Source of the DNA: Lentzea atacamensis
GTDB lineage: Bacteria > Actinomycetota > Actinomycetes > Mycobacteriales > Pseudonocardiaceae
DNA length: 64,000 nucleotides
Direction: 5' to 3'
Assembly: GCF_003269295.1 (NCBI RefSeq)
Contig: NZ_QLTT01000001.1
Coordinates: forward strand, 577,635-641,634
Shown: positions 48,147 to 56,659 of the stretch, piece by piece
Layout: each line of letters starts with the position of its first letter
How positions within the stretch are numbered: position 1 is the stretch's first letter
Program-made: the position numbers and the translations under genes
The notes under the pieces: generated by a model
The model's input: the letters and a program-made list of their open reading frames with translations, nothing else
Told to the model about the DNA's origin: nothing
Databases searched by the model: none

Positions 48147-49952
48147 ATGTCAACGACGACACAACGCTGGCGCGGCATCGCGGTGATCTCCGCCGTCGTG
48201 ATGGCGGGGCTCGCCACCCCGTCCGCGACCGCGGCGACGAACGCGAACGTGTGGCTCACCACCGCCGACCGCTCGAACCTGTTGCGGCAGCAGGCGGACG
48301 TGACGTTCGGCTCGGGCGGCAGCGGTCCGACGATCACCGTGAACCCGAACACCACCTACCAGTCCGTGGTCGGCTTCGGCGCGTCGTTCACCGACTCCGC
48401 GGCGTGGAACATCTTCAACTCGCCACGCCGTGACGAGATCATGACCAACCTGTTCAGCAGGAGCAGCGGCATCGGCCTGAGCTTCCTCCGCCAGCCGATC
48501 GGCTCGACCGACTTCTCGCGCAGCTTCTACACCTACAACGACGGCGCGCCGGACCCGACTCTCTCGCGGTTCTCCATCACCCACGACAACGCCTACATCC
48601 TGCCGCTGGTCCGGCAGGCGAAGTCGTTGAACCCCCAGCTCTCGATCATGGCGACGCCGTGGAGCGCGCCGGCGTGGATGAAGAACAACAACAGCCTCAT
48701 CCGGGGTTCGCTGAACGACAGCCAGATCGGCGTGTACGCCGACTACCTGGTCAAGTTCACCCAGGCCTACCAGGCGGCGGGCGCGCCGATCGACTACCTG
48801 AGCGTGCAGAACGAGCCGAACTTCGAGCCGCCGGGCTACCCCGGCATGCGAATGCCGGCGCAGCAGCAGGTGAACGTCATCAACAACCTGGTGCCGAAGC
48901 TGCGCGCTGTCGGCCAGAACGCGCGCCTGCTGGGTTACGACCACAACTGGGACGACACGACCTACGCGCAGGTTGTGAACAACGGTGCGGGCAACAACGT
49001 CGTCGGATCTGCGTGGCACTGCTACGGCGGCAACCCGAGTGGGCAGTCCGTCGTCCGCAACGCCCAGCCCACCAAGGAGATCTTCTTCACCGAGTGCTCC
49101 GGCACGTCGTCGGGCGACGACGCCGCGACGTTCCGCGACACGTTGCGGTGGCAGGGCATCAACCTCGCGATCGGCGCCACCCGCAACTGGGCACGCACCG
49201 TCGCGATCTGGAACATGGCCCTGGACGCGAGCCACGGCCCGGTCATCGGCAGCTGCACCAACTGCATGGGTGTCGTGACGACCAACGGCGGCAGCGTCAG
49301 CTACAACGCCGAGTACTACGTGCTGGGCCACCTGGCGAAGTTCGTGCAGCCCGGCGCGGTCCGCGTCGACTCGACCGGCTACGGCGAGGGCGGCATCCAG
49401 AACGTCGCCTTCCGCAACCCGGACGGCCGGATCGTGCTCGTCGCCCTCAACTCCGGCGGCCAGCAGAGCTTCCGCGTCTCCTACGCGGGCCAGACGTTCG
49501 GCTACACCCTGCCCGCGGGTGCGATGGCGACGTTCACCTGGCCCGGCACGCTCGACCCCGGCCAGCCCGGCCGCACGGGCGCCATCACGGGCCTGGGCGG
49601 CAAGTGCCTCGACGTCACGAACGGCTCCACGGCGAACGGCAACCAGCCGCAGATGTGGACCTGCTACCCAGGCCCGAACCAGACGTGGACGCTCGCGTCC
49701 GACGGCACCGTGCGCGGGCTCGGCAAGTGCCTCGACGTCACCGGCAACGGCACCGCCGACGGCACACCGGTCCAGCTCTGGGACTGCTTCGGCGGCGGGA
49801 ACCAGCGCTGGACCGCGGCGAACGGCACGCTGGTGAACGTGGGCAGCAACAAGTGCCTGGACGTGATCGGCAACAACACCGCCGATGGCGCGAGACTGCA
49901 GATCTGGTCCTGCACGGGCGGCGCCAACCAGAGGTGGACCGTTCCGGCGTAG
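48147..49952 (+). CDS. Secreted GH30 glycosidase with C-terminal ricin-B (CBM13) domain
   Basis: A 601-residue paralogue of the preceding enzyme. A Sec signal ends near ATAAT. The barrel has YQSVVGFGASFTDSAA, acid/base glutamate in LSVQNEPNF and nucleophile in FFTECSG. The C-terminus (about 475-601) is a ricin-B trefoil with three GKCLDV...NQ.W repeats in place of the discoidin domain. The two GH30 enzymes share barrel and order but differ in binding module, which suggests duplication followed by domain exchange, so that the pair targets different surfaces of one polymer. A strong terminator follows. Confidence 0.9.
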   Translation: MSTTTQRWRGIAVISAVVMAGLATPSATAATNANVWLTTADRSNLLRQQADVTFGSGGSGPTITVNPNTTYQSVVGFGASFTDSAAWNIFNSPRRDEIMTNLFSRSSGIGLSFLRQPIGSTDFSRSFYTYNDGAPDPTLSRFSITHDNAYILPLVRQAKSLNPQLSIMATPWSAPAWMKNNNSLIRGSLNDSQIGVYADYLVKFTQAYQAAGAPIDYLSVQNEPNFEPPGYPGMRMPAQQQVNVINNLVPKLRAVGQNARLLGYDHNWDDTTYAQVVNNGAGNNVVGSAWHCYGGNPSGQSVVRNAQPTKEIFFTECSGTSSGDDAATFRDTLRWQGINLAIGATRNWARTVAIWNMALDASHGPVIGSCTNCMGVVTTNGGSVSYNAEYYVLGHLAKFVQPGAVRVDSTGYGEGGIQNVAFRNPDGRIVLVALNSGGQQSFRVSYAGQTFGYTLPAGAMATFTWPGTLDPGQPGRTGAITGLGGKCLDVTNGSTANGNQPQMWTCYPGPNQTWTLASDGTVRGLGKCLDVTGNGTADGTPVQLWDCFGGGNQRWTAANGTLVNVGSNKCLDVIGNNTADGARLQIWSCTGGANQRWTVPA

Positions 49953-49956
49953 CCGG

Positions 49957-49988
49957 TGATGGCCGGTGCCCGCGGGCACCGGCCATCA
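49957..49988. terminator. 32-base perfect inverted repeat (bidirectional terminator)
   Basis: The 16-base arms TGATGGCCGGTGCCCG and CGGGCACCGGCCATCA are perfectly complementary without a spacer; the tip must open as a small loop. It fills the gap between the convergent GH30 and alcohol dehydrogenase genes and should terminate both. There is no T tract on either side. Confidence 0.75.
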
Positions 49989-49993
49989 GCTCG

Positions 49994-51163
49994 TCAGAGC
50001 TGGAAGACCGCGCGCACGCAGCCGTCTTCCTTCTTCTTGAACAACTCGTAGCCGCGCGCACCTTCGCTCAGCGGCATGATGTGCGTCGCCAGGTGGTTGG
50101 TGACGAGCTCGCCGGACGCGATGCGGTCCAGCAGCATCGGGATGTAGCGCTGCCCGTGCTGCTGGGCACCGCGCACGGTCAGGCCCTTGTTCATCAAGGC
50201 GCCCAACGGGAACTTGTCCACCAGGCCGGTGAAGACACCGAGCACGAACACCGATCCGCCCTTGCGGCAGTTGTAGATCGCCTCCCGCACCGCGATCGGG
50301 CGGTCCGTCTCCAGCTTGAGCTTGCTCTTCACCTGGTCGTAGGCGTACTGCGGGCCGGTGGAGTGCGCCTCGCAGCCGACCGCCTCGATGCACACGTCCG
50401 GACCGCGGCCACCGGTGGCCTCCAGGAGCGCGTCACCGACCGACGTACCGGCGTAGTTGATCGTCTCGACGCCGAAGGCCTGTGCCGCCTGCCGCAGCCG
50501 GTAGTCGAAGCGGTCGATCACGAGCACCCGCTCGGCACCGAGCAGCTGTGCCGCGCGTGCCGCCATCTGGCCCACCGCACCAGAACCCCACACGGCGACC
50601 ACGTCACCCGGTTTGACGCCACCCAGATCGGCGCCCATCCAGCCGGTCGGCACCGAGTCGGAGGCGAAGAGGGCGCTCAGGTCGTCCACGCCCTCGGGAA
50701 TCGGGATGGCCGTGTGGTCGGCGAACGGCACGCGCACGTACTCCGCGTGGCTGCCGCGGAACCCGCCCATCGCGTGCGAGTAGCCGAAGATGCCGCCGGG
50801 GTCGGCACCCCACAGCTGCTGCGTGATCGCCGGGTTGGTGTTCGTGTTGTCGCACAACGAGTACAGCTCGTTGCGGCAGTACCAGCAGCGCCCGCAGACG
50901 ATGAAGGAGCACACCACCACGCGGTCACCCGGCCGGTGCCTGGTGACGCCGGGCCCGACTTCGGCCACCTCGCCCATGAACTCGTGGCCGATCACGTCAC
51001 CCGCCTGCATGAACGGGATGTGCCCCGTGAGCAGGTGCAGGTCCGAGCCGCACACGGTGCTCAGCCGGACCTTGACGATCATGTCCTGGTCGTTCAGCAA
51101 CTGGGGATCGGGCACGTCCTGCACCCGCACGTCGTTGATCCCCTCCCAGCACAACGCCTTCAC
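49994..51163 (-). CDS. Zinc-dependent alcohol/formaldehyde dehydrogenase
   Basis: A 389-residue medium-chain dehydrogenase. The catalytic zinc ligands are in TVCGSDLH and GHEFMGE; structural zinc is bound by C..C..C.......C in CGRCWYCRNELYSLC. The Rossmann motif is VWGSGAVGQMAARAAQ. It belongs to the group with long central insertion resembling formaldehyde-dismutase and threonine dehydrogenase-like enzymes; the exact alcohol is unknown. GTG 51163 starts it, overlapping by 4 bases with the preceding membrane-anchored gene, so the two are co-translated. Control is by a stress-type promoter upstream of that gene. Confidence 0.9.
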   Translation of the reverse strand: MKALCWEGINDVRVQDVPDPQLLNDQDMIVKVRLSTVCGSDLHLLTGHIPFMQAGDVIGHEFMGEVAEVGPGVTRHRPGDRVVVCSFIVCGRCWYCRNELYSLCDNTNTNPAITQQLWGADPGGIFGYSHAMGGFRGSHAEYVRVPFADHTAIPIPEGVDDLSALFASDSVPTGWMGADLGGVKPGDVVAVWGSGAVGQMAARAAQLLGAERVLVIDRFDYRLRQAAQAFGVETINYAGTSVGDALLEATGGRGPDVCIEAVGCEAHSTGPQYAYDQVKSKLKLETDRPIAVREAIYNCRKGGSVFVLGVFTGLVDKFPLGALMNKGLTVRGAQQHGQRYIPMLLDRIASGELVTNHLATHIMPLSEGARGYELFKKKEDGCVRAVFQL

Positions 51164-51564
51164 AGCCGGCCACCGCCTCCGGCCCGGCTCGTCACGAGCC
51201 GCAGCGCCTTGCCCATCGGCCCCGGATGGGTCGGCGCCGTGTCGGACTGCACCACCTCACCTGCCTCCAGCACCGCCTTCGCCCTGCGCAGCGCGAGCCT
51301 GAGCTCGTGCCGCGACACCTGCTCGGACGGCTGCACCGACAGTTCGGTGCCCTTGTCCCCCGCCGCCGGCCGGATGCGGATCTCGACCCGGTCCCGCCAC
51401 CGCGCCAGGTCCTCCGGCAGTGACGACTGCACCTCGTCCGGCGCGCGGTTCACCGTCACCGCCAGGTATCGGTCCCGCTCGTCCGGAGCGCGCCTTCTGC
51501 GCCTGGCCACCGCCGCGACGGTCACCGCACCTGCGGCGAGAAGCACTTTTCCTGCTGTGTTCAT
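51160..51564 (-). CDS. Membrane-anchored small SRPBCC-like protein
   Basis: A 134-residue protein with an N-terminal hydrophobic anchor (MNTAGKVLLAAGAVTVAAVA) followed by RRRRR, then a short alpha/beta region (YLAVTVNRAPDEV ... VEIRIRPAAGDKGTEL) like cyclase/dehydrase-type stress proteins. Its function is not known. It is upstream of and overlaps the zinc dehydrogenase gene by GTGA. A stress-type promoter lies about 35 bases before its ATG. The basic cluster after the anchor orients it with the C-terminus in the cytoplasm. Confidence 0.6.
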   Translation of the reverse strand: MNTAGKVLLAAGAVTVAAVARRRRRAPDERDRYLAVTVNRAPDEVQSSLPEDLARWRDRVEIRIRPAAGDKGTELSVQPSEQVSRHELRLALRRAKAVLEAGEVVQSDTAPTHPGPMGKALRLVTSRAGGGGRL

Positions 51565-51598
51565 CGTTTCGGCCTCTCTCGGAGCACGAACACCCGGG

Positions 51599-51623
51599 AT
51601 ACCCGTGCTGGTGAAGAACAACC
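51599..51623 (-). promoter_or_regulatory. SigB/SigF-like promoter (minus strand)
   Basis: Reading the minus strand: GGTT (51623-51620), 15 bases, GGGTAT (51604-51599). It fits the actinobacterial stress-sigma consensus GNNT-N14-16-GGGTAC/T. It is placed to transcribe the gene starting at 51564. Confidence 0.6.
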
Positions 51624-51630
51624 GGGGCCG

Positions 51631-51655
51631 GGTTCGGGACGATCTGCGCGGGTAC
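51631..51655 (+). promoter_or_regulatory. SigB/SigF-like promoter (plus strand)
   Basis: GGTT (51631-51634), 15 bases, GGGTAC (51650-51655). Same form as the divergent minus-strand promoter, 33 bases before the ATG at 51688. Confidence 0.6.
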
Positions 51656-51687
51656 CTCGTACGTGCCGACAACCACGGGAGGTAGCG

Positions 51688-51930
51688 ATGGCAACCGGTG
51701 AGACCGGCTTCGACGACGTCACGTACGACCTGATCTCCGTGCAGTACCACGCGCTCAAGGCCGGGCACGACTACGGCCAGTACGTGCGCGACGCGGACAA
51801 CGCGGGCCGTCAGGACATCGCCGACTTCTTCCGGCGGGTCATGGAGGAGGACTCCGGCCGCGCCAAGCAGTGCCACGAGTTCCTCAAGGAACTTTCGGGC
51901 TCCGAGGAGTCCGGTCCGGCGGTCAGCTGA
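51688..51930 (+). CDS. Small helical conserved protein (80 aa)
   Basis: An 80-residue acidic helical protein (YDLISVQYHALKAGHDYGQY ... DIADFFRRVMEEDSGRAKQCHEFLK). The helix spacing and Glu/His pattern recall ferritin-like or rubrerythrin-type bundles, but it is short. Similar small proteins are common in actinomycete stress regulons. ATG 51688 has GGGAGG upstream. Transcription is predicted from a SigB/SigF-like promoter. The function is unknown. Confidence 0.7.
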   Translation: MATGETGFDDVTYDLISVQYHALKAGHDYGQYVRDADNAGRQDIADFFRRVMEEDSGRAKQCHEFLKELSGSEESGPAVS

Positions 51931-51971
51931 CCGCGTGCTTCGGTGCCGTGCCGTCCGGGTAACCGGGCGGC

Positions 51972-52100
51972 ATGACCGATCCGCTCAACCCCGAAGCACC
52001 GCACTCACCGGGCACCCCCAGCCTCGACGACCTCGAGACCGAGGAACCAGAGGTGCCGCAGGACGTCACCGACGAGGACACGTCCGAGCCGCCGGACTGA
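51972..52100 (+). CDS. Small acidic disordered protein (42 aa)
   Basis: ATG 51972 opens a 42-residue peptide (MTDPLNPEAPHSPGTP...) rich in Asp, Glu and Pro, lacking any hydrophobic core; it is probably disordered. GGGCGG upstream is a weak ribosome-binding site, and the codon use has high G/C in third positions. Too short for standard gene callers. It resembles a second acidic peptide at 57539-57697. Confidence 0.5.
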   Translation: MTDPLNPEAPHSPGTPSLDDLETEEPEVPQDVTDEDTSEPPD

Positions 52101-52101
52101 C

Positions 52102-52917
52102 TCACGCCCCGGTTATGATCAGCAACGCGACGTCCACGACCGCCACCGCGAGCAGCGCGTTGAAGTTCGCCCGCGACCCGGCTCGTCGTCCGCGCAGCCT
52201 GCCGACCGCCAGGATCACCACCGACAACGGCACCGCCACCACTCCCGCCGCCGTGACGGGACCAGGCGGGCCGACCGCGAGGACCACTCCGGTGATCACC
52301 ACCAGCGCGGCGGCCGCGCCCGCGCTGGCGGCCTTGCCCAAGCGGTGCGGCAGTCCGAGCACACCGGTGGCGGTGTCGTCCTCCAGATCAGGAATGACAT
52401 TGGCGAAATGCGCGGCGCTGCCCAGCAGGGCGGCCGCCGCGATGAGCCACGGCGGCGGCCAGTGCCCGTCCGGAGCGCCGAGCGTGACGAACGCGGGCAG
52501 CAGCCCGAACGACACCGCGTACGGCACGACGGAGAACGCCGTCGCTTTGAGCCCGAAGTCGTACGCCCACGCGGAGCACAGCGTGACGACGTGCACGAGA
52601 GTGGCGTCCGCACCGGACAGCAACGACAGACCAACAGCGGTGGCCGCGGCGGCGATCGTCGCGATGAGCACGAGTTTCCGGGACACGACACCGGCGGCGA
52701 CCGGTTTGTCCTTGCGGCCGACGCTCGCGTCCCTGCCGGCGTCGAGCAGGTCGTTGAGCCAGCCCACGGACAGCTGACCCGCCAGCACCGCCGCCCCCAC
52801 GGCGACCAGTCCACCCGGTGACCTGCCGGTGGTCACGGCCAGCGCGGTGGCGACCACGGTGACCGCGAGGGAAGGCAGCGGATGACAGGAACGCGCGAGC
52901 GCTTCGATGCGGCCCAT
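52102..52917 (-). CDS. UbiA-family prenyltransferase
   Basis: A 271-residue integral membrane prenyltransferase with about eight hydrophobic segments. The first Asp-rich motif is NDLLDAGRD and the second DLEDDTATG; both bind Mg2+-prenyl diphosphate. UbiA proteins attach a prenyl chain to aromatic or other acceptors. ATG 52917 lies just before the first membrane segment; the methyltransferase gene on the opposite strand begins inside this gene (52882), so the two 5' ends overlap by 36 bases. Together with the type III PKS downstream it could prenylate an aromatic polyketide. Confidence 0.9.
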   Translation of the reverse strand: MGRIEALARSCHPLPSLAVTVVATALAVTTGRSPGGLVAVGAAVLAGQLSVGWLNDLLDAGRDASVGRKDKPVAAGVVSRKLVLIATIAAAATAVGLSLLSGADATLVHVVTLCSAWAYDFGLKATAFSVVPYAVSFGLLPAFVTLGAPDGHWPPPWLIAAAALLGSAAHFANVIPDLEDDTATGVLGLPHRLGKAASAGAAAALVVITGVVLAVGPPGPVTAAGVVAVPLSVVILAVGRLRGRRAGSRANFNALLAVAVVDVALLIITGA

Positions 52918-53640
52918 GGATCTCCACTGTGCCAGCCCGCAGGCCGGCCGCATCTCGAGCCGAATGATCCAGAGCTGTACGAACGGCTCGCCGACCAGTG
53001 GTGGATGCCGCGCGGCCGGTTCGTCATGCTGCACTGGCTCGCCGCCGCACGCGCCCAGCTGATCCCCCGGCCGCGGCCGGGGGCGGTCCTGGTCGACCTG
53101 GGCTGTGGCGCGGGACTGCTCGCCCCGCACATCCGCGGCTACCACCACGTCGGTGTCGACCTCTCGCACGAAGCCCTGCGCCAGGCCGCGAAGCACGGCG
53201 TGCAACCGATTCGCGCGGACGTGCTCGCCGTACCGTTGCCGAACGGGTGCGCGGACGTCGTGGTCGCGGGCGAGATCCTCGAACACGTCGCCGATCTGCC
53301 CCGAGCGGTCGCCGAGGCGTGCCGGCTGCTCCGCCCCGGCGGGCTGCTGGTGCTCGACACGCTGGCCGACACCGCGCTGTGCCGCCTGGTCGCGGTCGGC
53401 GTAGCGGAACGCCTTCTCGGACTCGCGCCGCGGGGGGTGCACGATCCCTCGTTGTTCGTCGACCGCAAGGCGCTGGTGCGTGAATGCGCCCGGCACGGTG
53501 TGCGCCTGGCGTTGCGGGGTATCCGCCCGGCACTGCTCGATCTGCTCGCATGGTCGGCGCGCCTCAGGCCTTCCGTCCGCATGGTGCCCACCGCGACCAC
53601 GGCGGTGCTCTTCCAGGGTGCCGGCCGCAAGAAGGGATGA
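52882..53640 (+). CDS. UbiG/UbiE-like SAM methyltransferase
   Basis: A 252-residue class I methyltransferase. SAM-binding motif I is VLVDLGCGAGLLAPH; motifs LPNGCADVVVAGEILEHV and LLRPGGLLVLDT follow. The stretch LYERLADQWWMPRGRFVMLHWL resembles the N-terminus of ubiquinone-type O-methyltransferases (UbiG). The chosen ATG 52882 is inside the UbiA gene; a later start is not evident, so the first ~20 residues are uncertain. It is the first of four tightly packed genes and may O-methylate the product of the type III PKS. Confidence 0.85.
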   Translation: MTGTRERFDAAHGSPLCQPAGRPHLEPNDPELYERLADQWWMPRGRFVMLHWLAAARAQLIPRPRPGAVLVDLGCGAGLLAPHIRGYHHVGVDLSHEALRQAAKHGVQPIRADVLAVPLPNGCADVVVAGEILEHVADLPRAVAEACRLLRPGGLLVLDTLADTALCRLVAVGVAERLLGLAPRGVHDPSLFVDRKALVRECARHGVRLALRGIRPALLDLLAWSARLRPSVRMVPTATTAVLFQGAGRKKG

Positions 53641-53643
53641 GCC

Positions 53644-54786
53644 TTGGACCTGCACTCCCTGGCCGACCGCCTGTCCGGACGGGCGTCGAAGTACGACGTG
53701 TCCGGCGATTTCCCCGAAGAGGACTTCGACGACCTGCGCGAGGCGGGCCTGATGGGCCTGATGGTGCCGCACCGGCTCGGCGGCGCGGGCGCGACGTTCG
53801 CCGAGTACACCGACGTGGCGATGCGGCTGGGCAGCGGCGCGGGTGCCACCGCGCTGGTCTTCAACATGCACGCGTCGGTCACCGGCGCGCTCGCGCACAC
53901 GCCCGACGAGCTGGTGCGGCAGTTCGGCGCGCCGGAGAGTTTCTTCGCCTCACGCGATCGCGTGCTGGCCGCCGCGGCCAAGGGTGCCCTGTACGCCGTG
54001 GCGATGAGCGAACGCGGCATCGGATCGCGGCTGTCACAGGTGCGGACCTCCTACGAGCGCACGGGTTCCGGCTTCCGGATCACGGGCGCCAAGACGTTCG
54101 TCTCCGGTGCGGGCCACGCCGACGCCTACCTCGTCGCCGCCAGGGACAGCTCGGCGGCGGAACCGAGGGTGTCCTACTTCCTCGTTCCCGCCGGCCCCGG
54201 CGTGGAGGTCCAGCCTGCCTGGGACTCGCTCGGCATGCGCGCCACCGCGAGCCACGACCTGCGGCTGGACGTGGAGGTCGACGAGGACGCGCTCGTGGGC
54301 GGCATCGAAGGCGCCGCGCTGCTGCTGGCCCAGGTGATGCCGCAGTGGCTGGTCGCGTCCTACGCCGCGGTCTACGTCGGCGTCGCCCAGGCCGTGCTGC
54401 GGCACGGTGTGGAACACCTGCGCGAGCGCGGGCTGCACACCCTCCCGCTGGTCCGCGCCCGCCTGGGGCGTGCCGACTCGCAGGTCGCCGCAGCCGAGCT
54501 CGTCGTGCGGAGAGCCGCCCGGCAGGTCACCGACGATCCCGGCAGCCAGGAGACGAACCGGTGGGTCTGGCGGGCGAAGCTGATCGCCGGTGACACGGCC
54601 GCCGACGTGGCGTTCTCCGTGCTGGAAGCCGCGGGCGCGTCGGCCACCCGCCGCGGCCACCCGCTGGAACGGCTCTACCGCGACGCACGGTGCGGCGCGC
54701 TGCAACCGGCCACGTCCGACGTCTGTGCCGACTGGCTCGGAGCCTGCGCGCTCGGCGACGATCCGGACGAGGTGGCGCGCTGGTGA
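53644..54786 (+). CDS. Acyl-CoA dehydrogenase
   Basis: A 380-residue flavoprotein of the acyl-CoA dehydrogenase fold. LMGLMVPHRLGGAG near the N-terminus, the FAD-binding YAVAMSERGIGSRL, ITGAKTFVSGAGHAD and LGMRATASHDLRLD are family motifs. The C-terminal helical domain lacks a clear catalytic-base glutamate in the usual place, so it may be a flavin-dependent oxygenase or dehydrogenase of a specialised substrate. Start TTG 53644, 3 bases after the methyltransferase stop; the end overlaps the polyketide synthase start by GTGA. Confidence 0.85.
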   Translation: MDLHSLADRLSGRASKYDVSGDFPEEDFDDLREAGLMGLMVPHRLGGAGATFAEYTDVAMRLGSGAGATALVFNMHASVTGALAHTPDELVRQFGAPESFFASRDRVLAAAAKGALYAVAMSERGIGSRLSQVRTSYERTGSGFRITGAKTFVSGAGHADAYLVAARDSSAAEPRVSYFLVPAGPGVEVQPAWDSLGMRATASHDLRLDVEVDEDALVGGIEGAALLLAQVMPQWLVASYAAVYVGVAQAVLRHGVEHLRERGLHTLPLVRARLGRADSQVAAAELVVRRAARQVTDDPGSQETNRWVWRAKLIAGDTAADVAFSVLEAAGASATRRGHPLERLYRDARCGALQPATSDVCADWLGACALGDDPDEVARW

Positions 54787-55832
54787 CCGCGCACATCGCC
54801 GCGATCGGGACCGCCCTGCCTCCCGTCGTCGAGCAGAGCGACCTGTGGGACGACCACTTCCGCGCCCGGCTGAACGGGAGCAGGGCGGCCGGGCGGATCT
54901 TCGCGGGGGCCGGCGTGCGGCGCAGGCACGCCGTCGTCAGTCCACTGGACCACGACGTCTCGGAGTGCACGACCGGCGAGCGGATGCGCCTGTACGACCA
55001 GAACGCGCGGCCGCTGGGGCATGCGGCGGTGACGGCCGCTCTGTCCTCCGCCGGGCTCGAACCGGCCGAAGTCGGTCAGCTCACCGTGGTGTCCTGCACC
55101 GGGTACGCCGCCCCGGGACTGGACGTGCAGCTGGCCGCGTCGCTCGACCTCGCTCCCGACGCGCAACGACTGCTCGTCGGGCACATGGGCTGCTACGCCG
55201 CACTGCCGGCGCTCGCCACCGTCACCGACTTCGTCACCGCCCATCGGCGTCCAGCCGTGTTGCTGTGCCTGGAACTGACGTCACTGCACGTCCAGCCGTC
55301 CACAATGGATGTCGAGCAGATCGTGTCGCACGCGCTGTTCGGCGATGCCGCCACCGCACTGGTCGTGCGCCCGGACGAGGGCAGCCTGCAGGTCGTCGCC
55401 ACCAGCGCCGTCACCGATCCGGCCAGTGCCGGCCACATGACCTGGACCGTGACCGACCACGGCTTCCGGATGACGCTGTCGCGGCAGGTGCCGGAGGTGC
55501 TGGGCAAGCACCTCCGGCACGCCGTCGAACGCCTGCTCGCGGACAACGGCCTGACCGTGCCCGAGGTGCGCGGCTGGGCGGTGCATCCCGGCGGGCCGCG
55601 CATTCTCGACACCGTCGGCCACGAGCTCGGGCTACCGTCCCGTGCGCTCGAACCGTCCCGGCACGTGCTGCGCGAACACGGCAACTGCTCGTCGGCGACC
55701 GTCGTGCTGGTGCTCGACGAACTGCTGCGCAGCACCGCGCTGCGACCAGGTGATCCGGTGGTGGCCATGGCTTTCGGTCCAGGACTGACCCTGTACGTCA
55801 CGCTCTTCCGCCACCATCTCCAGGCGAGGTGA
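54783..55832 (+). CDS. Type III polyketide synthase
   Basis: A 349-residue homodimeric ketosynthase of the chalcone synthase family, extending an acyl-CoA starter with malonyl-CoA. The triad is C137 (GHMGCYAALPAL), H268 (WAVHPGGPRIL) and N301 (HGNCSSATVV). MAFGPGLTLY is the family's C-terminal GFGPG-type loop. Product type (pyrone, resorcinol or chromone) cannot be read. GTG 54783 overlaps the acyl-CoA dehydrogenase stop, and the stop overlaps the SDR start, so the genes are co-translated. MatB elsewhere in this window could supply malonyl-CoA. Confidence 0.93.
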   Translation: MTAHIAAIGTALPPVVEQSDLWDDHFRARLNGSRAAGRIFAGAGVRRRHAVVSPLDHDVSECTTGERMRLYDQNARPLGHAAVTAALSSAGLEPAEVGQLTVVSCTGYAAPGLDVQLAASLDLAPDAQRLLVGHMGCYAALPALATVTDFVTAHRRPAVLLCLELTSLHVQPSTMDVEQIVSHALFGDAATALVVRPDEGSLQVVATSAVTDPASAGHMTWTVTDHGFRMTLSRQVPEVLGKHLRHAVERLLADNGLTVPEVRGWAVHPGGPRILDTVGHELGLPSRALEPSRHVLREHGNCSSATVVLVLDELLRSTALRPGDPVVAMAFGPGLTLYVTLFRHHLQAR

Positions 55833-56659
55833 TCATGCGATCCGTGGCAGGCACCGTTGTTCTCGTCACCGGAGGGTCGGCCGGCATCGGCCGGCTCACC
55901 GCCCGGCGGCTGGCCCGGCAAGGCGCGCAGGTCGCGATCTGCGGCCGCGACCAGGACCGGCTCGACGCCGCGCTGCGCGAGATGCCCGGCGCGTGGGGCG
56001 TCCGTTGCGACGTCACCGATCCGGACGATCGCGCGCTGCTCGTGCGCGCTGTCGCCGAACGGTTCGGCCGCATCGACGCGCTGGTGAACAACGCCGGGCA
56101 GGGCCGGATCGGCAAGCTCGCCGATCTCCGCCACGAGCAGGTGGAAAGCCTCGTCGCGGTCAACTTCACCGCGGTCGCGGAACTCACCCGGCTGGTGCTG
56201 CCGCTGTTCGGCACGCGCGGCGGACACGTGGTGATGATGTCGTCGATCGGCGCCTGGGTACCGGTACCACCGTTGTCGCTGTACTCGGCGACGAAGGCGG
56301 GCGTGCTGGGTCTCGCCATCGGGCTGCGCCGGGAGGTGCCGCGCGGGGTACGGGTGCACGCGGTGTGCCCGGGACCGATTCGCACCGAGTGGCTGACGCG
56401 CGACATCGACGGCAGGCCTTCCGAGCAGTCCGCGCCACGCCGGCTGTCCGCGGGTGCCGATCCCGAACGGGTGGCCCGCGCGGTCGAGAAGTGCCTGACC
56501 GCGCGGACGTCCCGCACCATGGCCGTGCCGCGCTGGTGGGGAATCGCGCGGCTCGGCGCCTTCGCCCCGGTGAGCCGGGTGCTCGATGTCGTGGTCGCGC
56601 CGGTCTCGACCGCGATCGTCCGGGTCACCAGGCGCTACGGCAGCCGGTTATCGTCCTGA
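55829..56659 (+). CDS. Short-chain dehydrogenase/reductase
   Basis: A 276-residue NAD(P)-dependent oxidoreductase. The cofactor motif is VTGGSAGIGRLTA (about 12-24), NNAG follows, and the catalytic S..Y...K is seen in MMSSIGAW...YSATKAG. The C-terminal ~50 residues (AVPRWWGIARLGAFAPVSRV) are membrane-leaning as in SDRs acting on lipids. GTG 55829 overlaps the polyketide synthase stop; ATG 55835 is the alternative start. It is the last gene of the biosynthetic operon and overlaps the convergent DUF2231 gene by 12 bases. Confidence 0.9.
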   Translation: MIMRSVAGTVVLVTGGSAGIGRLTARRLARQGAQVAICGRDQDRLDAALREMPGAWGVRCDVTDPDDRALLVRAVAERFGRIDALVNNAGQGRIGKLADLRHEQVESLVAVNFTAVAELTRLVLPLFGTRGGHVVMMSSIGAWVPVPPLSLYSATKAGVLGLAIGLRREVPRGVRVHAVCPGPIRTEWLTRDIDGRPSEQSAPRRLSAGADPERVARAVEKCLTARTSRTMAVPRWWGIARLGAFAPVSRVLDVVVAPVSTAIVRVTRRYGSRLSS

